This document shows, piece after piece, positions 59,563 through 64,000 of a stretch of 64,000 bases of DNA. Every line of letters begins with the position of its first letter. The stretch's first letter is position 1. The notes under the pieces were generated by a model. It was not told the DNA's origin. It was given only the letters and a program-made list of their open reading frames with translations, and did no database searches. The stretch is from CBDATA01 sp965202845 (GTDB lineage: Bacteria > Acidobacteriota > Vicinamibacteria > Marinacidobacterales > Marinacidobacteraceae). The stretch lies in NCBI GenBank assembly GCA_965202845.1, contig OZ241856.1, positions 558,001-622,000 on the forward strand. The letters are read 5' to 3'. The position numbers were made by a program, and so were the translations under genes.

Positions 59563-61002
59563 ATGCGTCGCGCCGCTCTTTTCGTGTTGGGCTTTCTGCT
59601 CGTCGCTTTTTCGCAGCCCTCCCGTCCGCTGCGGGTGGTGACCCCGGAAGCGACGCAGGCGGTCGAGGTGCGCCGGATGGACGGCGCCGAGATGGTGGGG
59701 CTTCAGGACCTGGCCTCCGCGCTCGGCGGGTCGGTGCGCCGGGTCGCCGGGGACGGGCAGGCGCTGCTCCTCGTCGGCGACCGGACCGCGCGCTTCGATC
59801 GGGACCGCAGCTTCGTGACGGTGGAGGGGCGCATGCGGGTGCTCCGGCATCCGAGCCGGGTGACCTCCGGCGGGTGGTTCGTGCCGCTCGATTTCGTGGT
59901 CCGGGTGCTGCCCGACGCGCTTCCGGGAGACAGCGAGTACGACGCTCGGGAGCGGGCGCTGTTCCGCGGCGTCAGCACGACCCTCACGGTGGAGATTTCC
60001 CGGACGCCGGACGCCACTCGCATCACCGTGCGCACCGACCCGCCGGCGCCGCTCGGCGTCGTCGAAGCGGACGGCCGGGTGCTGGTGCCGATCCCGGTTC
60101 CCTTCCTGGAGACCGCCTTCGCCGGCGAGGCTCCGCGCGACGGGGTGGTGGAGGACGTCCGGTTGCGCCGGGAGGGGCGGGGCTACCTGGTGGAGGCGCG
60201 CACCGGTCCGAACCACGGGCGGACGGTGCGGGAGACGATTCCGGGAGGAGTCCGGCTCGACCTGCTGCGGGCTGCGGTCCGGGCGGGAGACAGCCTGGGG
60301 GATGCGGATCGGACGGCGCCGCTTCGGGATCCGGGAGATCGCTTGGCGCCGGCGGCGATGCGACCAGCGACGATGGAGACCATTGCGATCGACGCCGGGC
60401 ACGGCGGCGCGGACCAAGGCGCGGTCGGCCGGTCCGGGGTCGCCGAGAAGGACCTGGCGCTTCTGGTCGCGCGCGCCCTTCGGGAGCTGCTGGAGGGGGA
60501 GTACGGCCTCCGGGTCATCCTGACCCGGGAGCAGGATCGGGCGGTCCCCCCGGACGCCCGGGCCGAGGCCGCAAACGCGGCGCGCGCCGACGTCCTGGTG
60601 AGCATCCACCTGAACGCTTCGCTGGGCGGCGAGGCCTCCGGAAGCCATGTGTACCACTTCGCCCCGGCCGGCCCGGTGCGTTCGGGCGCGCCGGATCCGG
60701 CGTCCTTCGTCCCCTGGGAGGACGCGCAGCTTCGGTGGACGCCGGAGTCGCGCCGGCTGGCGGAGGCGCTCCTCGTCGAGCTCGGAGACCTCCCGGTTCC
60801 GGCCCGGGATGTCGCCGGGGCGCCGCTCCTGGTCCTGGGGCGGGCCGCCATGCCGGCGGCGCTGATCGAGCTGGGGTTCCTCACTTCGGCGGAGGATGAG
60901 CCGCACCTCGCGCGACCCGGATTCGCGCGGGAGGCGGCGCGCGCCATCGCCGCCGGCCTGATGCGATACCGACGCCTGCTCATGGAAACGCGGCCCGGAT
61001 GA
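59563..61002 (+). CDS. N-acetylmuramoyl-L-alanine amidase (amidase_3)
   Basis: The 479-residue exported protein starts with a signal peptide (MRRAALFVLGFLLVAF). Residues 30-270 are an AMIN-like beta region. The C-terminal amidase_3 domain carries the zinc motifs DAGHGGADQGA (His), EKDLALLVARAL (Glu), SIHLNAS (His) and the catalytic Glu in ALIELGFLT. It cuts the amide bond between MurNAc and the peptide of cell wall. An alternative GTG at 59548 gives five more residues. The gene overlaps the GerMN gene by 4 bases. Confidence 0.92.
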   Translation: MRRAALFVLGFLLVAFSQPSRPLRVVTPEATQAVEVRRMDGAEMVGLQDLASALGGSVRRVAGDGQALLLVGDRTARFDRDRSFVTVEGRMRVLRHPSRVTSGGWFVPLDFVVRVLPDALPGDSEYDARERALFRGVSTTLTVEISRTPDATRITVRTDPPAPLGVVEADGRVLVPIPVPFLETAFAGEAPRDGVVEDVRLRREGRGYLVEARTGPNHGRTVRETIPGGVRLDLLRAAVRAGDSLGDADRTAPLRDPGDRLAPAAMRPATMETIAIDAGHGGADQGAVGRSGVAEKDLALLVARALRELLEGEYGLRVILTREQDRAVPPDARAEAANAARADVLVSIHLNASLGGEASGSHVYHFAPAGPVRSGAPDPASFVPWEDAQLRWTPESRRLAEALLVELGDLPVPARDVAGAPLLVLGRAAMPAALIELGFLTSAEDEPHLARPGFAREAARAIAAGLMRYRRLLMETRPG

Positions 61003-61532
61003 TCCGCCCCCTCCTGCTGTTCGCCGCCCTCCTGGCGTGCGCCTCCCCGGTCCCCGAAGAGCCGGAGGAATCGCCGCTCCCCGTCTCCGAGACGGCGACG
61101 TCGCCCCCGCAGATCGAGGCGCCCCCGACCGGAATCCTGTGCGAACTCGGTCCCCGGGGCCGCCTGCGAACCCGCGAAGTCGAAATCGCCGAAGGCGCCA
61201 CCACCCGGGCGCGGGCCGAGGCGCTGGCGCATCGACTGGTCGCGGAATCGGGACTCTTTCCGGAAGGCGCCCGGATCCTGGATGTGTTCGTCAGCGGCCG
61301 GGGGGTCGCGGTGGTGAACTTCAACGGCGCCCTGCTCAGCGGGCATCCGGGCGGGCTGTTCGCCGAGGAGTTGACCGTCTACGGCTTGAGCCACTCGCTG
61401 GTCGCGAGCTTCCCGGCGATCGCCGAAGTGCGCCTGGTCGTCGAGGGGCGTTCGCCGCGCACGCTCGCCGGGCATCTGGATCTGGCCGCCGGCTTCGGCC
61501 TCGCTCCCGACCGGCTGCTCGAGACGTCGTGA
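60999..61532 (+). CDS. GerMN-domain lipoprotein
   Basis: The 177-residue protein has a lipoprotein signal (MIRPLLLFAALLAC) and a Pro-rich linker. Its GerMN domain is marked by ILDVFVSGRGVAVVNFNGAL and ELTVYGLSHSLVASFPAIAEV. GerMN domains occur with peptidoglycan amidases, as here, and probably bind cell-wall structures. Its ATG overlaps the amidase stop. Confidence 0.85.
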   Translation: MIRPLLLFAALLACASPVPEEPEESPLPVSETATSPPQIEAPPTGILCELGPRGRLRTREVEIAEGATTRARAEALAHRLVAESGLFPEGARILDVFVSGRGVAVVNFNGALLSGHPGGLFAEELTVYGLSHSLVASFPAIAEVRLVVEGRSPRTLAGHLDLAAGFGLAPDRLLETS

Positions 61533-62146
61533 AGACCGCCGCCCCCCTGCTGGTGGGCTCCCGGAACGAGGGCAAGGTCCGGGAAATGCGCGAGCTGCCT
61601 GGGACGCTGCCGTTGCGGCTCCTCTTCCTGTCGCCGTCCTCGCTCGGCGCCGAGGTCCCTCCCGAGCCGGAGGAGACCGGCGAGAGCTTCCTCGTCAACG
61701 CCGGGATCAAGGCGCTCCACTACCACCGGGCGACCGGCCTGCCGACCCTCGCCGAGGACTCCGGCCTCGAGGTGGACGCACTGGACGGAGCGCCCGGAGT
61801 CCACTCGTCGCGCTGGATGGGGGTGGAGACCCCGTACCCGGAAAAGAACCGTCGATTGCTGGAACTGGTGCGGGGGAAGGGGCGCGCCGCCCGGTATCGT
61901 TCGGCGATGGCGGTCGCGGTTCGCGGGCGGATCGTCTTTCGGGCGACCGGGGCGGTCGAGGGACGGATCGCGGACGCCCCGCGCGGCGCCGGCGGATTCG
62001 GATACGACCCGGTCTTCGAAGTCGCCTCCGGGCGCACGATGGCCGAACTGGCGCCGGGGGAGAAGGAGCGGATCAGCCACCGGGGCGCGGCGCTTCGGCG
62101 CGTCCACGGGTTTCTCGCCGCCGCCCTGGGCGGGAAGCTCCTATAA
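61529..62146 (+). CDS. rdgB: XTP/dITP pyrophosphatase
   Basis: The 205-residue HAM1-type enzyme has LLVGSRNEGKVREM, TGESFLVNAGIKA, TLAEDSGLEVDAL, GFGYDPVF and ISHRGAALRR, all family motifs. It hydrolyses non-canonical purine triphosphates to keep them out of DNA. The start is a GTG overlapping the GerMN stop. A perfect TATAAT for the tRNA promoter overlaps its stop codon. Confidence 0.93.
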   Translation: MKTAAPLLVGSRNEGKVREMRELPGTLPLRLLFLSPSSLGAEVPPEPEETGESFLVNAGIKALHYHRATGLPTLAEDSGLEVDALDGAPGVHSSRWMGVETPYPEKNRRLLELVRGKGRAARYRSAMAVAVRGRIVFRATGAVEGRIADAPRGAGGFGYDPVFEVASGRTMAELAPGEKERISHRGAALRRVHGFLAAALGGKLL

Positions 62147-62147
62147 T
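62142..62147 (+). promoter_or_regulatory. -10 TATAAT of the tRNA cluster
   Basis: A consensus TATAAT lies 13 bases before tRNA-Pro and covers the rdgB stop codon. The -35 region is GC-rich and not recognisable. Confidence 0.5.
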
Positions 62148-62160
62148 CCGCGGTGCTTCT

Positions 62161-62237
62161 CGGGGCGTGGCGCAGTCTGGCAGCGCGCCTGCTTTGGGAG
62201 CAGGAAGCCGGAGGTTCGAATCCTTCCGCCCCGACCA
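62161..62237 (+). tRNA. tRNA-Pro (anticodon TGG)
   Basis: The cloverleaf has acceptor stem CGGGGCG/CGCCCCG, anticodon loop TTTGGGA with TGG, T-loop GTTCGAATC and an encoded CCA end (62235-62237). Confidence 0.95.
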
Positions 62238-62259
62238 GTGTGTGAACGGGTCTCGCGAC

Positions 62260-62332
62260 GCGCCAGTAGCTCAGTGGACAGAGCGGCGGCCTTCTAAGCC
62301 GATGGTCGGGGGTTCGAGTCCTCCCTGGCGCG
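62260..62332 (+). tRNA. tRNA-Arg (anticodon TCT)
   Basis: Acceptor GCGCCAG/CTGGCGC, anticodon TCT in the loop CTTCTAA and T-loop GTTCGAGTC. CCA is not encoded. Confidence 0.95.
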
Positions 62333-62346
62333 CGCCGCGGCTTGCT

Positions 62347-62419
62347 GGTGGATGTAGCTCAATGGCAGAGCACCGGATTGTGGTTCCGGGAGTTGGGGGT
62401 TCGAGTCCCCTCATCCACC
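62347..62419 (+). tRNA. tRNA-His (anticodon GTG)
   Basis: The extra 5-prime G at 62347 pairs with C62419, as required for tRNA-His. The acceptor is GTGGATG/CATCCAC and the anticodon loop is TTGTGGT. Its last nine bases overlap the stop end of the convergent alcohol dehydrogenase gene. Confidence 0.95.
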
Positions 62420-63516
62420 CGCGCCGCGGGCTTCGGGAACGAGGATCGCCTTGGTGACCCGCAGCGCCTCCACGTCGTCGAGCGCCTGGTTGGCCGCCTC
62501 CAGCGGGTAGCGCTTTCCGATCACGCGGGCGAACGGCATGGATGCGCGCCGTCGCGCCAGCAGGTCGAGCGCGCGCCGCCAGTGGTGGAAGTCGCTTCCC
62601 CACTGCCCGCGGATCTCCACGTGCTTGCGGTTGATCGCGGTGTGGGGGTTGATGGCGACCGTTCCGGCGTCGGTGTAGTGGCCGGCCACCACGTACCTTC
62701 CCCCGTCGCGGATCATGGCGAGCCCCTCGGGAACCGCCCTGGGGGCGCCGCTGGCCTCGATCCCGACGTCGGGGCCGTGGCCCCCCGTCGCGTCCCGGAC
62801 GGCCGCTGTCCGGTCGGCGTCGTCCAGCGGAAGGGCGAGGTCGGCGCCCATCGCCAGCGCCAGCTCGCGTCGCGCCGCCGGCTCGCCGATGGCCACGATC
62901 GTCCCGGCGCCGGCCGCGCGGGCGAACGCGATGGCGGCGAGTCCGACCGGCCCGATTCCCTGGACCACGACGGTCTCGGCCAGCCGCACTTCGGCGCGGT
63001 CCACCGCGGCGAACCCGGTGAAGAGTCCGCACCCGCCGCCGATCAGGTCGTCCACCGAAAGCGCTTCCGGGAGCGCGATCGTCCGGACTCCGGCGCGGAG
63101 CCAGATCCGCTCGGCCCACCCGCCCAGCAGCCCCTCCGCCGCCGTTTCGGTGATTCCGTACACCCGGCGCGCCGGGCAGCGGTTCGGGGTCCGGGCGACC
63201 AGGCAGAAGTGGCAGGCGCCGCACGCCCCGTGCACGTCGAAGAACGTGACGACGCTTCCGGGCCGCAGCGCCGCGCCGGAGGCGTCCCGGTCCGCGTCCC
63301 TGGCTTCCAGGATGCGCCCCACGCTCACATGGCCGGGGATCAGCGGGTAGGGAACCCCGGCGAGCCGGCCGTGGCGCAGGTGGACATCGGTGCCGCAGAC
63401 CTCGGAGGCGAGCGTTTCGAGCAGGATCTCGCCCGGTTCGAGCCGCGGAAGCGGAATGTCGCGGAGTTCCACCGGTCGCCCCGGCCCCGGCAGCACCGCC
63501 GCCCGGGCCGTCCCGG

Positions 63517-63520
<4 letters not shown>
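62411..63520 (-). CDS. Zinc-dependent alcohol dehydrogenase-family protein
   Basis: The 369-residue MDR dehydrogenase has the catalytic-zinc region ASEVCGTDVHLRHG and PLIPGHVSVGRI. A structural-zinc Cys set is seen in HGACGACHFCLV plus NRCPARR. The NAD-binding motif is GIGPVGLAAIAFARAAGAG. The substrate is not clear. The ATG overlaps the stop of the upstream ArsS-like gene (ATGA), so the two are one transcription unit. The stop codon lies within the 3-prime end of tRNA-His. Confidence 0.85.

Positions 63521-64000
<480 letters not shown>

Overview
The window is 64 kb of very GC-rich (about 70%) bacterial DNA, densely packed with genes. The start codon of one gene usually overlaps the stop codon of the previous one (ATGA, GTGA or TTGA). 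The gene set points to an uncultured Gram-negative-type bacterium: many lipoproteins with Cys lipoboxes, a DUF5916 outer-membrane-like barrel, a VWFA-related secreted protein, Tat and Sec signals, and a SUF Fe-S system. VWFA-related, DUF5916 and matrixin-type families are frequent in Acidobacteriota and Gemmatimonadota, but no rRNA or marker gene here fixes the phylum. No gene-free stretch exceeds 300 bases; the longest, 16482-16671, holds a promoter region.

Layout. 1-2149: the start of a glycoside hydrolase, fumC and two overlapping mini-ORFs. 2214-9071 (minus): one tight transcription unit with a DNA methyltransferase-like gene, a small membrane protein, a sodium/solute symporter, ddl, an amidohydrolase and a sulfurtransferase. 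9121-10781 (plus): a CoxG-like protein and a beta-lactamase-fold hydrolase. 10798-16481 (minus): VWFA protein, acetamidase-like lipoprotein, then two tandem modules of metalloprotease plus lipoprotein. 16560-20863 (plus): a well-formed promoter with a palindrome in its spacer, then two large paralogous lipoproteins whose N-termini each contain a long poly-C tract (12 C and 22 C). 20916-26375 (minus): Gfo/Idh and GMC oxidoreductases, a duplicated membrane protein and a DUF5916 protein. 26492-32385: an inositol-monophosphatase-type enzyme, VapBC, an aminohydrolase, an ABC-class ATPase, a desaturase and a cold-shock-like protein. 32390-37882 (minus): STAS and RsbW-like regulators joined to transglutaminase, alpha-E, ATP-grasp and class V aminotransferase genes. 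37984-41582 (plus): a mechanosensitive-type channel and a fused beta-oxidation enzyme.

41586-47346 is an accessory island of visibly lower GC at its start. It holds a short ORF that may be a gene remnant, an Eco57I-like adenine methyltransferase, a methyltransferase fused to an HNH nuclease, a remnant of a fic gene and two tandem intact fic genes. 47426-53343 is a full SUF operon (Rrf2 regulator, sufBCD, sufS, sufU, sufT), followed by a RecB nuclease/helicase fusion. 56495-59504 (minus) is a myo-inositol-phosphate synthase, a ferredoxin-domain protein and a sirtuin. 59563-62146 (plus) has a cell-wall amidase, a GerMN lipoprotein and RdgB, followed by tRNA-Pro, tRNA-Arg and tRNA-His. The window ends with an alcohol dehydrogenase and the C-terminal part of an ArsS-type radical SAM protein.

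The most striking signal is the pair of poly-C-tract lipoproteins. In copy 1 the only start codon with a good ribosome binding site is out of frame by one C, whereas in copy 2 the same kind of start is in frame. This is what ON/OFF phase variation by slippage would look like, although a homopolymer sequencing error must be excluded.
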